A DNA stretch of 64,000 nucleotides from Massilia sp. PAMC28688 (GTDB lineage Bacteria > Pseudomonadota > Gammaproteobacteria > Burkholderiales > Burkholderiaceae_D). The notes beneath the pieces are model-generated. The model did no database searches. It worked only from the letters and a program-made list of their open reading frames with translations, and was not told the DNA's origin. Shown here piece by piece: positions 44,114 through 53,265 of the stretch. The stretch's first letter is position 1; each line of letters opens with the position of its first letter. Where the stretch lies: assembly GCF_019443445.1 (NCBI RefSeq), contig NZ_CP080378.1, positions 2,914,001-2,978,000 on the forward strand, written 5' to 3'. A program made the position numbers and the translations under genes.

Positions 44114-45814
44114 ATGAATCACCCAACCATCCCCATCGCCGTGCAAGGCGCCACACGCCAGCGCAAGCGCCAGGCGCCCAAGGGCCGCCGCGTCGATCCG
44201 CAGGCACTGGCCGAAGTGCAGGCGCTGCTGGGCACCCAGTCGCGCCAGAGCGACCTGCTGATCGAACACCTGCACAAGATCCAGGACCATTACGGCTGCC
44301 TGTCGGCGCCGCACCTGGCTGCCCTGGCGCAGGAAATGCGACTGGCGCAGACCGAGGTCTACGAAGTGGCGACCTTCTACCACCACTTTGACGTGGTCAA
44401 GGAAGGCGACGCAGCGCCACCCGCGCTCACCGTGCGCGTATGCGACGGCCTGTCGTGCGAAATGGCGGGCGCGCGCGAGCTGCTGGGCAAGCTGCCGGCC
44501 ATCCTGGGCAAGGACGTGCGCGTGTTGGGCGCACCGTGCATCGGCCGCTGCGAGCAGGCACCGGCGGTGGCAGTGCACCAGCATCCGCTGGCCCATGCCA
44601 GCTGCGAATCAGTCGCAGCGGCCGTCGGCGCGGGCCTCATACGCCACCAGCCGGCGCCCTACACCGATCTTGCCGCCTACCGCGCAGCCGGTGGCTACCA
44701 GCTGCTGCAGGAGTGTATTAGCGGCGCGCGCGATACCGAGAGCATCATCGCGATCATGGAAAGCTCTGGCCTGCGGGGTCTTGGCGGTGCCGGCTTTCCG
44801 GCCGGGCGAAAATGGCGCATCGTGCGCGCTGAAGCCGGCCCGCGGCTGATGGCCATTAACATCGACGAAGGCGAGCCGGGTACATTCAAGGACCGCACCT
44901 ACCTGGAGCGCGATCCGCATCGCTTCCTCGAAGGCGCGCTAATTGCTGCCTGGGTGACCGGCATCGAAGCCATCTACATCTATCTGCGCGACGAATATCA
45001 CGGCTGCCGCGCCTTGCTCGAAACGGAGCTGGACAAGCTGCGCGCCGAACCGCCGGTGCCGAGCATGCCGCGCCTGATTTTGCGGCGCGGTGCCGGCGCC
45101 TATATCTGCGGCGAGGAATCGGCCATGATCGAGTCCATCGAAGGCAAGCGTGGCATGCCGCGCTTGCGCCCGCCCTACGTGGCGCAGGTAGGCCTGTTCG
45201 GGCGCCCCACGCTGGAACACAATTTTGAGACCCTGCACTGGGTACGCGACATTGTGCAGCATGGGGCAGCCTGGTTTGCAGGACATGGCCGCCATGGCCG
45301 CAAGGGCCTGCGCTCGTTTTCGGTATCGGGACGGGTGCGCTCGCCCGGCGTCAAGCTGGCGCCGGCCGGCATCACCATCCAGGAGCTCATTGATGAACAC
45401 TGCGGCGGCATGCTCGATGGCCACCGCTTCTACGCCTACCTGCCCGGTGGCGCGTCGGGCGGCATCCTGCCGGCCTCGATGAACGACATTCCGCTCGACT
45501 TCGACACGCTGCAGCCCTACGGCTGCTTCATCGGTTCGGCCGCAGTGGTGGTGCTGTCGGACCAGGACACGGCCACCAATGCGGCGCGCAATACCATGAA
45601 GTTTTTCAAACACGAGTCGTGCGGCCAATGCACGCCATGCCGGGTTGGCACTGCCAAGGCGGTGGCGCTGCTCGAGCAGCCGCGCTGGGATACGCAGCTG
45701 CTCGGCGAACTGTCGCAGGTCATGCGCGACGCCTCGATCTGCGGCCTCGGTCAGGCGGCGCCCAATCCGGTCGACTGCGTAATCAAGTACTTCCCGCACG
45801 AACTCTCCACCTAA
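44114..45814 (+). CDS. fdsB: NAD-dependent formate dehydrogenase beta subunit, FdsG-FdsB (NuoE-NuoF) fusion
   Basis: 566 residues from the ATG giving MNHPTIPIAV; an upstream extension is unlikely. The N-terminal ~190 residues are a NuoE/FdsG-like [2Fe-2S] domain (IQDHYGCLSAPHLAAL, the cysteines in CDGLSCEM and CIGRCEQAP); the rest is NuoF-like with the FMN/NADH site (SGLRGLGGAGFPAGRKW, NIDEGEPGTFKDR, GAGAYICGEESAMIESIEGKRG) and a [4Fe-4S] site (ESCGQCTPCR). It passes electrons from the alpha subunit to NAD+. Fusion of the two parts is what the tungsten FDH1 of Methylorubrum has. First gene of the operon. Confidence 0.92.
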   Translation: MNHPTIPIAVQGATRQRKRQAPKGRRVDPQALAEVQALLGTQSRQSDLLIEHLHKIQDHYGCLSAPHLAALAQEMRLAQTEVYEVATFYHHFDVVKEGDAAPPALTVRVCDGLSCEMAGARELLGKLPAILGKDVRVLGAPCIGRCEQAPAVAVHQHPLAHASCESVAAAVGAGLIRHQPAPYTDLAAYRAAGGYQLLQECISGARDTESIIAIMESSGLRGLGGAGFPAGRKWRIVRAEAGPRLMAINIDEGEPGTFKDRTYLERDPHRFLEGALIAAWVTGIEAIYIYLRDEYHGCRALLETELDKLRAEPPVPSMPRLILRRGAGAYICGEESAMIESIEGKRGMPRLRPPYVAQVGLFGRPTLEHNFETLHWVRDIVQHGAAWFAGHGRHGRKGLRSFSVSGRVRSPGVKLAPAGITIQELIDEHCGGMLDGHRFYAYLPGGASGGILPASMNDIPLDFDTLQPYGCFIGSAAVVVLSDQDTATNAARNTMKFFKHESCGQCTPCRVGTAKAVALLEQPRWDTQLLGELSQVMRDASICGLGQAAPNPVDCVIKYFPHELST

Positions 45815-45833
45815 CATCCAGACTGGTGACATC

Positions 45834-48653
45834 ATGAACGCGATAAGCAGGTTAAGCCGCCACGCCCTGCAAGGCACGGCCGTCAGTTTCGAGATCAACG
45901 GCCGGCCGGTGCATGCGTATTCCAACGAAACGCTGATCGACGTGGCCGAGCGAGAGGGCATCGAGATCCCGCGCCTGTGCTACAAGAAAGGCATGGAAGC
46001 GGTCGGCAACTGCCGCTCCTGCATGGTGGAGATCAATGGCGAACGGGTACTGGCGCCGTCGTGCTGCCGCTATCCCACCGAAGGCATGAAGGTCACCACC
46101 GACAGCGAACGCGCGGTTGCAGCGCAGAAGATGGTGCTCGAACTGCTGCAATCGGACATGCCGGAAACTGAATATACGCGGCACAACGAGGTGGATATCT
46201 GGGCCCGCAAGCTGGGCGTGGGCAAGCCGCGTTTTGCTGCGCGCAGCCAGCCGCCCCGGGACGCATCGCACGCCGCCATCACGGTCAACCTCGACGCCTG
46301 CATCCAGTGCACGCGCTGCGTGCGCGCCTGCCGCGACGAACAGGTCAATGACGTCATCGGTCTGGCCTTCCGCGGCGACCACGCAAAGATCGTGTTCGAC
46401 ATGGACGACCCGATGGGCAACTCCACCTGCGTGGCCTGCGGGGAGTGCGTGCAGGCTTGCCCGACGGGCGCCCTGATGCCGGCGCGCGACGTGGCGCTGA
46501 CGGTGCCCGACAAGAAGGTCGATTCCGTCTGTCCGTACTGCGGCGTAGGCTGCCAACTTACCTACAACATCAAGGACAACAAGATCCTGTTTGTCGAAGG
46601 CCGGGATGGCCCAGCGAACCATGAACGCCTGTGCGTCAAGGGCCGCTATGGCTTTGACTATGCCCACCATCCGCACCGCCTGACCGTGCCGCTGATCCGT
46701 CGCGCCGGCGCACCCAAGCACGGCGACTTCACCATGGACCCGGACCGGGTGCTGGACGTGTTCCGCGAAGCGACGTGGGAGGAGGCGCTGGCGCTGGCCG
46801 GCGGCAAGCTGGCCACCATCCGCGACACCCACGGCAAGCGCTCGCTGGCCGGTTTCGGCTCGGCCAAGGGCAGCAATGAAGAAGCTTACCTGTTCCAGAA
46901 ACTGGTGCGTACCGGATTTGGCAGCAACAACGTTGACCACTGCACGCGCCTGTGCCACGCCTCATCGGTGGCGGCGCTGCTGGAAGGGATCGGTTCCGGC
47001 GCAGTGTCCAACCCCGTGATGGACGTGACCAAAGCCGCTGTCGTCATCGTGATCGGCGCCAATCCGACCGTGAACCATCCGGTGGCCGCCACCTGGATCA
47101 AGAACGCGATCAAGAACGGCACCAAGCTGGTGGTGTGCGACCCGCGCCGCTCCGACCTGGCACGCAGCGCGCACCGCTACCTGCAGTTCAAGCCCGACAC
47201 CGACGTCGCACTGCTCAACGCGATGATGAACGTGATCGTCACTGAAGGCCTGGTGGACAAGGAATTCATCGCCAGCCGCACCATTGGCTACACGGAGCTG
47301 GAGCAGAACGTGGCCGGCTACACGCCGGAATTGATGGCGCCCATCTGCGGCATCGACGCCGAGACTATCCGCTACGTGGCGCGCCTGTATGCGACATCGG
47401 CAGGCTCCATGATCCTGTGGGGGATGGGCATTTCGCAGCACATCCACGGCACCGACAATGCGCGCTGCCTGATCGCGCTCGCACTCATGACGGGCCAGAT
47501 CGGTCGCCCCGGCACCGGACTGCACCCGCTGCGCGGCCAGAATAATGTGCAGGGCGCGTCCGATGCAGGATTGATCCCAATGATGTTCCCCGATTACCAG
47601 CGGGTGGACAACCCGGCTGCCAATGCCAGGTTTGAAAAGGCCTGGGGTGTCACGCTCGACCAGCAGCCCGGCCTGACCGTGGTCGAGATCATGCACGCGA
47701 TCAAGCGCAAGGAAATCCGCGGCATGTACATCATGGGCGAAAACCCGGCCATGTCCGACCCGGACGCCAACCATGCGCGCGAGTCGCTGGCCGAACTCGA
47801 TCACCTGGTTGTGCAGGACATCTTCCTGACCGAGACGGCCTACCTGGCCGACGTGATCTTGCCGGCCAGCGCTTTCCCGGAAAAGACGGGCAGCTTTACC
47901 AATACCGACCGCCTGGTGCAGCTGGGACGGCAGGCCATCGATCCGCCGGGCCAGGCGAAGCAGGACCTGTGGATCATCCAGCAGATGGCGCGGCAGCTTG
48001 GGCTGGACTGGTCGTACTCGCACGTGTCGGAGGTGTTCGACGAAATGCGCCACACGATGCCGAGCATTGGCGGCATCACGTGGGAGCGGCTGGAACGCGA
48101 AAACGCGGTCACCTACCCGTGCACCAACGAAGGCGATCCTGGCCAGCCGGTGGTCTTTACCGACCAGTTCCCGCGCGAAGGTGGGCGGGCGCGCTTCGTC
48201 CCGGCCGATATCATTCCCGCGCACGAACGTCCGGACGCAGAATATCCGATGGTTCTGATCACCGGGCGCCAGCTCGAGCACTGGCACACCGGCAGCATGA
48301 CGCGCCGCACCGCGGTGCTCGACGCGATCGAGCCCGATCCGGTGGCGATGGTCCATCCGCTGGACCTGGCGGCACTGGGCGGCAAGCCGGGTGACGTCAT
48401 CACCATCACCTCGCGGCGCGGTGAAGTGGCACTGTATGCGCGGGCCGACGACAGCTCGCCGCGCGGAGCGATCTTCGTCCCGTTCTGCTATTACGAAGCT
48501 GCCATCAACCGGCTGACCAATGCGGCGCTCGACCCCTTCGGGAAGATCCCCGAATTCAAGTACTGCGCGATCCAGGTGGCACTGGGCGGCCAGGTGGAGG
48601 AGCAAGGCAGCTACGGCGGCGGCCAGGTGCTGGCGGGACTGGAAAAGGCGTGA
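45834..48653 (+). CDS. fdsA: Formate dehydrogenase alpha subunit (Mo/W-bis-MGD)
   Basis: 939 residues. N-terminal [2Fe-2S] domain (IPRLCYKKG, NCRSCMVEINGE), two [4Fe-4S] ferredoxin motifs (CIQCTRCVRACRDE and CVACGECVQACPTGAL), the molybdopterin-domain cluster (CPYCGVGCQLTY), then the catalytic domain with the metal-ligating Cys in TRLCHASSVAALLEG and a C-terminal MGD-binding part (LITGRQLEHWHTGSMTRRT). Catalyses formate to CO2. It starts 19 bases after fdsB; its end is overlapped by the following fdhD region. Confidence 0.95.
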   Translation: MNAISRLSRHALQGTAVSFEINGRPVHAYSNETLIDVAEREGIEIPRLCYKKGMEAVGNCRSCMVEINGERVLAPSCCRYPTEGMKVTTDSERAVAAQKMVLELLQSDMPETEYTRHNEVDIWARKLGVGKPRFAARSQPPRDASHAAITVNLDACIQCTRCVRACRDEQVNDVIGLAFRGDHAKIVFDMDDPMGNSTCVACGECVQACPTGALMPARDVALTVPDKKVDSVCPYCGVGCQLTYNIKDNKILFVEGRDGPANHERLCVKGRYGFDYAHHPHRLTVPLIRRAGAPKHGDFTMDPDRVLDVFREATWEEALALAGGKLATIRDTHGKRSLAGFGSAKGSNEEAYLFQKLVRTGFGSNNVDHCTRLCHASSVAALLEGIGSGAVSNPVMDVTKAAVVIVIGANPTVNHPVAATWIKNAIKNGTKLVVCDPRRSDLARSAHRYLQFKPDTDVALLNAMMNVIVTEGLVDKEFIASRTIGYTELEQNVAGYTPELMAPICGIDAETIRYVARLYATSAGSMILWGMGISQHIHGTDNARCLIALALMTGQIGRPGTGLHPLRGQNNVQGASDAGLIPMMFPDYQRVDNPAANARFEKAWGVTLDQQPGLTVVEIMHAIKRKEIRGMYIMGENPAMSDPDANHARESLAELDHLVVQDIFLTETAYLADVILPASAFPEKTGSFTNTDRLVQLGRQAIDPPGQAKQDLWIIQQMARQLGLDWSYSHVSEVFDEMRHTMPSIGGITWERLERENAVTYPCTNEGDPGQPVVFTDQFPREGGRARFVPADIIPAHERPDAEYPMVLITGRQLEHWHTGSMTRRTAVLDAIEPDPVAMVHPLDLAALGGKPGDVITITSRRGEVALYARADDSSPRGAIFVPFCYYEAAINRLTNAALDPFGKIPEFKYCAIQVALGGQVEEQGSYGGGQVLAGLEKA

Positions 48654-48655
48654 AC

Positions 48656-49516
48656 ATGGCCTCGCATCCTGTCAGCTACGTGCCGCAAATGACCAGCGAG
48701 CGCGCCGGCCTGACACATGACGTGGAAGTGGTGGACGAGCGCGGGCGCCGTTCCATCATCGCCATTCCTGCCGAACGGCCGCTGACGGTGTACGTGGACA
48801 AGCGCGAGCTGGTGACCCTGATGACGCTGGGCGGCGCGCCCGAGGCACTGACCCTGGGGTATCTGCGCAACCAGCGCCTGGTCAAGGCAATCGAAGACGT
48901 GGTGTCGGTACAGGTGGACTGGGCGGTGGACGCGGTGGCGGTGGTGACACGCCACGGCATCGCAGACGTGGCCGAACGTACCGCGAGAAAGGTGGTGACC
49001 ACCGGCTGCGGCCAGGGCTCCGTGTTTGGTGGGCTGATGGACGAAGTGGACAGCATTTCGCTGCCGCCAAACGCGCGCCTGCGTCAGTCGGTTGTGTACC
49101 GCATCGTGGAGACCATCCGCACCCAGCAATCCATCTACAAGCAAGCCGGTTCGGTGCATGGGTGCGCGCTGTTCTCGAACGAAGGTGAGCTGCTGTATTT
49201 TGTGGAGGACGTTGGGCGCCACAATGCGGTTGACGCCATCGCCGGCATGATGTGGCTGGACGGGATGGGCGGCGCCGACAAGGTGTTCTACACCACCGGG
49301 CGCCTCACGTCAGAGATGGTGATCAAGGGCGCGCAGATGGGCATTCCCTTCCTGCTGTCGCGCTCCGGCACCACCCAGATGGGTCATATGGTGGCAGGCA
49401 GGGTAGGCATGTCGCTGTTGGCGCGCTGCACCGGCAAGCACTTCCTGCTCCTGCACGGGCATGATCGGCTCGTGTTCGAACCTGGCCTGCCCGACCCCAA
49501 TCTCAAACCTCTCTGA
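48656..49516 (+). CDS. fdhD: FdhD/FdsC-type sulfurtransferase for formate dehydrogenase maturation
   Basis: 286 residues from the ATG giving MASHPVSYV, with AAAAGG upstream; a GTG two codons earlier overlapping the fdsA stop is the alternative. Motifs: VYVDKRELVTLMTLGGAPEALTLGYL, the loop TTGCGQGSVFGGL with one cysteine (E. coli FdhD has CxxC), GSVHGCALF, DVGRHNAVDAIAG and GRLTSEMVIKGAQMGIPFLLSRSG. It sulfurates the metal cofactor before insertion. TGATG overlap with tupB. Confidence 0.93.
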   Translation: MASHPVSYVPQMTSERAGLTHDVEVVDERGRRSIIAIPAERPLTVYVDKRELVTLMTLGGAPEALTLGYLRNQRLVKAIEDVVSVQVDWAVDAVAVVTRHGIADVAERTARKVVTTGCGQGSVFGGLMDEVDSISLPPNARLRQSVVYRIVETIRTQQSIYKQAGSVHGCALFSNEGELLYFVEDVGRHNAVDAIAGMMWLDGMGGADKVFYTTGRLTSEMVIKGAQMGIPFLLSRSGTTQMGHMVAGRVGMSLLARCTGKHFLLLHGHDRLVFEPGLPDPNLKPL

Positions 49517-50217
49517 TGCTCGACGCGACACACGCCGCCTTTCTGCTGCTGCTCTCCGGTGACGCCCAGCTGTGGCGCATCATCTGGATATCGCTCACGA
49601 CCAGCGTTGTGGCTTTGATGATCGCGGCGCCTTTGGCCATCGGCGCCGGCTATGCCGTTGCCAGTTGTCGCTTTCCGGGGCGGCGGGTTGTGATCTGGCT
49701 GGTGCAAGCAGCGCTGTCGCTTCCCACTGTGCTGATCGGCCTTTTATTGTATTTGCTGCTGTCGCGCCAGGGACCGCTGGGCGCATGGCAGCTGCTGTTC
49801 ACGCAGGCAGGGGTGGTACTGGGGCAGGTGGTGATCGCCCTGCCGATACTGATTGCCTTCACGCTGGCGGCGGTGCAGGCGGCCGATCCACGCTACGCCG
49901 AAACCGCAGTCGCACTGGGCGCTACGCGCTGGCGTACCATGTGGACCGTGCTGCATGAGGTGCGCTTTGGCGTGGTGGCGGCCATCATCAGCGGCTTTGG
50001 CCGGGTGATCTCGGAGGTTGGCTGTGCGTTGATGGTGGGTGGGAATATCGCCGGCGAGACGCGAACGATTACGACTGCCATCGCGCTGGAAACAAGCAAG
50101 GGCGAATTCGCCCAGGGCATAGCGCTTGGCATGGTGCTGATTGCACTGGCGCTCCTGATGAACGGTGCACTCATGTTCCTGCAGGGCGATGTCCACGGCA
50201 CGCGAGGCTTCCGGTGA
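49516..50217 (+). CDS. tupB: Tungstate ABC transporter permease TupB
   Basis: 233 residues, about five membrane helices, and the EAA-type cytoplasmic loop (AETAVALGATRWRTMWTVLHEVRFGVVAAIISGFGRVISEVGCALMVGGNI). The VGGNIAGETRTITTAIALETSKGEFA run is characteristic of TupB/WtpB-like permeases. With TupA and TupC it imports tungstate, which would supply a tungsten formate dehydrogenase. GTGA overlap with tupC. Confidence 0.92.
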   Translation: MLDATHAAFLLLLSGDAQLWRIIWISLTTSVVALMIAAPLAIGAGYAVASCRFPGRRVVIWLVQAALSLPTVLIGLLLYLLLSRQGPLGAWQLLFTQAGVVLGQVVIALPILIAFTLAAVQAADPRYAETAVALGATRWRTMWTVLHEVRFGVVAAIISGFGRVISEVGCALMVGGNIAGETRTITTAIALETSKGEFAQGIALGMVLIALALLMNGALMFLQGDVHGTRGFR

Positions 50218-50865
50218 GCGCACTGCTGACGGCGGAGCGCTTGCGCAAGTGGCACGCTGGGCGGCTCCTGCTCGATATTGATAACTTGTCGATTGATGCC
50301 GCAAGCGCTTATGTGCTCACTGGCGTCAACGGTGCGGGCAAGAGCACCTTGCTGCGTGTTCTGGCTGGCCTGGATGTAGCCGACGCCGGCGCTGTGGCGT
50401 GGCAGGGAAAGCCAGTGGTGCTGGCACCGTATCCCAGCACGCTGCGCGCGGCCGTCGTGTACGTGCACCAGCATCCGATCATGTTTTCCACCAGCGTCGC
50501 GGATAATGTCGGCTACGGTCTCGCCGCGCGCGGCGTGGCAAAGGCGGATATCGCGCGCAAGGTCAAAGAGGCAGTGGCGTGGGCCGGGGTCGCGCACTTG
50601 CGCAGCACCCACCCGGCCGCGCTGTCCGGCGGCGAAAAGCAGCGCGTGGCGCTTGCGCGCGCACGCGTGCTGGAACCACAGCTGCTGCTGCTTGACGAGC
50701 CGACCGCAAACCTGGACGGTGCGGCGCGAGCAGGTGATTGCCCTGATCCCGGCCTTGATGCATGCAGGGACAACAGTGATCATGGCCTGTCATGACCGAG
50801 ATCTGATCAACCTGCCCGGCGTGCGGCGGCTGAAACTGCGCGACGGCCGGCTGGAGTACAAATGA
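50214..50865 (+). pseudogene. tupC: Tungstate ABC transporter ATPase TupC, frameshifted as written
   Basis: Starts GTG within the tupB stop. Walker A LTGVNGAGKSTLL, signature LSGGEKQRVALARAR and Walker B LLLLDEPTANLDG are in the first frame, which then leaves the coding track at about 50721-50727 (in gcggcgcgag) and ends at 50795. The rest (REQVIALIPALMHAGTTVIMACHDRDLI) continues in the +1 frame to 50865, whose TGA overlaps the tupA ATG. Skipping one base restores 216 residues, a normal length. The intact end and coupling suggest a very recent mutation or a sequencing error. If real, the truncated protein lacks the switch His. Confidence 0.9.
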
Positions 50866-51695
50866 ACTTACTCGAATCGATTTTCCACCACAGGCGACAG
50901 CTCGTGTGCGCGCTGGTTGCCCTCACATGGCCGCTTGGCGCGACGGCGCAGTCCACGATCCGCATGTCTACCACTACCAGCACCGACAATTCCGGCCTGC
51001 TTGCCTACCTGCTGCCAGCCTTCCAGGCCAAAAGTGGCATCAAGGTGCACGTCATTGCAGTTGGCAGCGGCAAAGCGCTGGAACTGGCAAAGCGGGGCGA
51101 TGTGGATGTGACGCTGGTGCATGCGCGCGGCGCCGAAGACGCCTTCGTCGCCTCTGGCCACGGCGTCGACCGGCGCGACGTGATGCATAACGATTTCGTG
51201 CTGGCTTGTCCAGCCTCCGATCCAGCCCGCCTGCGTGGCGAAAAGGACGTGATTGCCGCCTTTCGCAAGCTGGCATCGAGCCCCGTCAGGTTCATCTCCC
51301 GTGGCGACGACTCGGGCACCGACATCATGGAAAAAAGCTACTGGAAGCTTGCGGGTACCATGCCGCCGGCGGGACGCTACCTGTCATCGGGTCAGGGCAT
51401 GGGTGAAGTGCTGACCATGGCCGCAGAACTGCAGGCGTGCACCTTGACCGACCGCGCCACATTCGCTACGTTTCAGGCCAAAACCGGGCTGGATGTGATG
51501 GTGCAGGGCGACCGCCGCATGCGCAACCCCTACGGCATCATTGCCGTCAATCCCGCGCGCCACGCTGGTGTCAATTACCGTGGCGCGCGCGCGCTAATTG
51601 ACTGGATCACGTCGCCGGAAGGACAGACAAGGATCGGCACCTTCCGGGTGAAGGGCCAACAGCTGTTCTTCCCGTCAGCGCCTGCGGCGCCCTGA
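50862..51695 (+). CDS. tupA: Tungstate-binding periplasmic protein TupA
   Basis: 277 residues. Signal peptide (ending WPLGATAQS) followed by IRMSTTTSTDNSGLLAYLLPAF, the TupA anion-binding signature, then IAVGSGKALELAKRGDVDVTLVHA and FISRGDDSGTDIMEKSYW. Binds tungstate (and less well molybdate) for the TupBC transporter. Overlaps the tupC end by ATGA. Last gene of the formate dehydrogenase operon; converges with the RNase T2 gene. Confidence 0.93.
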   Translation: MNLLESIFHHRRQLVCALVALTWPLGATAQSTIRMSTTTSTDNSGLLAYLLPAFQAKSGIKVHVIAVGSGKALELAKRGDVDVTLVHARGAEDAFVASGHGVDRRDVMHNDFVLACPASDPARLRGEKDVIAAFRKLASSPVRFISRGDDSGTDIMEKSYWKLAGTMPPAGRYLSSGQGMGEVLTMAAELQACTLTDRATFATFQAKTGLDVMVQGDRRMRNPYGIIAVNPARHAGVNYRGARALIDWITSPEGQTRIGTFRVKGQQLFFPSAPAAP

Positions 51696-51711
51696 CAGGT
51701 TAGCGGATGGG

Positions 51712-52356
51712 TCAGCGCTCGCTCGGCAGCAGGAAGCTCTCCTGCCGGCAGCTGTTATACGAGCGCTTGATCTGGCCCTCGCTGCAGGTGCGTGAGCGGC
51801 CAGCCTTGTTGTAGCACACCTGGATTTCTGACAAAAAGCGTCCGCCGTCGCGGCAGAATGGCAGCACTGCATTGACGACCATGCCCGGATTGGCAGCGCG
51901 GAATGCCTGCACCAGCTCACCGGGACTGACACGCACAGGGCCGGCGGGGCGCTGGTAGGCCGCAGGAATTCGCAGCGAATCCTTCATCTGGGCCGAGAGC
52001 TTGAAATAGGTCACGGGATCGAGGCCGGAGCAGGTGCCGTGGCGACGCCACTCGTGCGCAGCGAGGCGGGGCGATGCGAAGATGGGCGCGTATTCCCGGC
52101 GAATTGGCTCGGGCAGGCGCTGCGCTGCGCAATCGGACGGATATCCCTTTTCGTACTGTGGCCACAGCCCGTGCAGCACAAAGCCTAGCCCACGGCCGCA
52201 CTGATGGGGATCGCGATTGGTCGCGCAAAAGGACGGCGACCAGCTCATGGCCAGCGTGTAGAAATCGAAGTTGCCCGGGATGTCGCGCGGCCCCTTGGCC
52301 TGGGCTGCGCTGGCCAGGAAAAGGGAGGCTATGAAAGCAGTTCGAATCAAACGCAT
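51712..52356 (-). CDS. Secreted ribonuclease T2 family protein
   Basis: 214 residues. Signal peptide (MRLIRTAFIASLFLASAAQA), then the two RNase T2 catalytic blocks: CAS1 FVLHGLWPQ and CAS2 HEWRRHGTC, both with the active-site His and the Glu. Cysteines are placed for disulfides. A periplasmic or secreted broad-specificity RNase, like RNase I of E. coli. It converges with tupA with 16 bases between stops. Confidence 0.94.
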   Translation of the reverse strand: MRLIRTAFIASLFLASAAQAKGPRDIPGNFDFYTLAMSWSPSFCATNRDPHQCGRGLGFVLHGLWPQYEKGYPSDCAAQRLPEPIRREYAPIFASPRLAAHEWRRHGTCSGLDPVTYFKLSAQMKDSLRIPAAYQRPAGPVRVSPGELVQAFRAANPGMVVNAVLPFCRDGGRFLSEIQVCYNKAGRSRTCSEGQIKRSYNSCRQESFLLPSER

Positions 52357-52532
52357 CGCGTTCTTTCAGGGGTGAATTGACGGGACCAGATTATAAGTCA
52401 AGCGCGCATGGGCCGGATATCGAGGAGTTCTGGCCACCGGCAAGGACTGGAATGATTGACAAGTACCTTATAAATCTGCAGACTGTTTTTCCCTGCGATG
52501 GCGCAGCCGGCCCCAACCCACGGCGGATAAGC

Positions 52533-53171
52533 ATGTTCGACAATTTCAACCGCGCCTTCATCCGTGATCAGGTGGGCGCCCAGGGCCAGCCTGTGGCCTC
52601 ATCGGCGGCCAGCAACCTCCATCGCGGTCACGCTGAGCTCAAGATCTTTCGTGAGCAATTTGGCGGAGCCTCCTTTTGCCGGGGCCTTTACCGGGCCGTG
52701 GCCGGCGCGGACCATGCCAATTTTGTCAATCGCATCAGGGATGCGTTTCCTGCTTACGCCGACCGCGTTTATCCACTCGCGTTCGACTGGCTTAACCGCG
52801 TTTTTTGCGCAGATTTTGGCCGCATTATCGATTCGCGGCCGCAGGTGACTATTTTCGGACACTTGAATGACGATGTGTGCGAGACACCAGTGGACGTACT
52901 TCGCTTTCACAACAACGACCTGATTGTCGAGCGTGACGGCCTGCTGCAAAGTGAACTATTCGAGGTCTGGCGCCGATCCAGAAAACTATCGCAACTGCCG
53001 TATGCGCAATGCGCCAGCTTCACTGTCCCTTTGTTCCTGGGTGGGGAATATGATGCTCACAACATGGATATGACCGACGCCGAGATGGATTGGGACATCA
53101 CCGCCCAGTTACTCACTCAGGTCCGGCAAATGGACGACGGTGACCCGGTGAACGCCATCACGATTAACTAG
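52533..53171 (+). CDS. Tdi1/DUF1851-like protein, candidate immunity-type protein
   Basis: 212 residues from the ATG giving MFDNFNRAFIRDQ; an ATG at 52452 with AAGGA upstream would add 27 residues. The layout FREQFGGASFCRGLYRAV, YPLAFDWLNRVFCADFGR, FHNNDLIVERDGLLQSELFEVW, then VPLFLGGEYDAHNMDMTDAEMDWDITAQL resembles the Tdi1/DUF1851 proteins, some of which are T6SS immunity proteins. No cognate effector lies nearby. A DUF6708 gene follows 94 bases downstream, so this is likely an orphan immunity island. Family assignment is from memory of the pattern only. Confidence 0.55.
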   Translation: MFDNFNRAFIRDQVGAQGQPVASSAASNLHRGHAELKIFREQFGGASFCRGLYRAVAGADHANFVNRIRDAFPAYADRVYPLAFDWLNRVFCADFGRIIDSRPQVTIFGHLNDDVCETPVDVLRFHNNDLIVERDGLLQSELFEVWRRSRKLSQLPYAQCASFTVPLFLGGEYDAHNMDMTDAEMDWDITAQLLTQVRQMDDGDPVNAITIN

Positions 53172-53265
53172 TCCGGCCACATCAAAGTAATGTCGTACTT
53201 CTCTCGGCGATACGCTGATCTACCCGCGGCTAGATGCGCTCGCCGATGAGTTTCCAAGGATTAGC

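Noticed and set aside
46962..48605. A 547-codon open frame on the minus strand
   Set aside because: Antisense to the formate dehydrogenase alpha gene; no family features.
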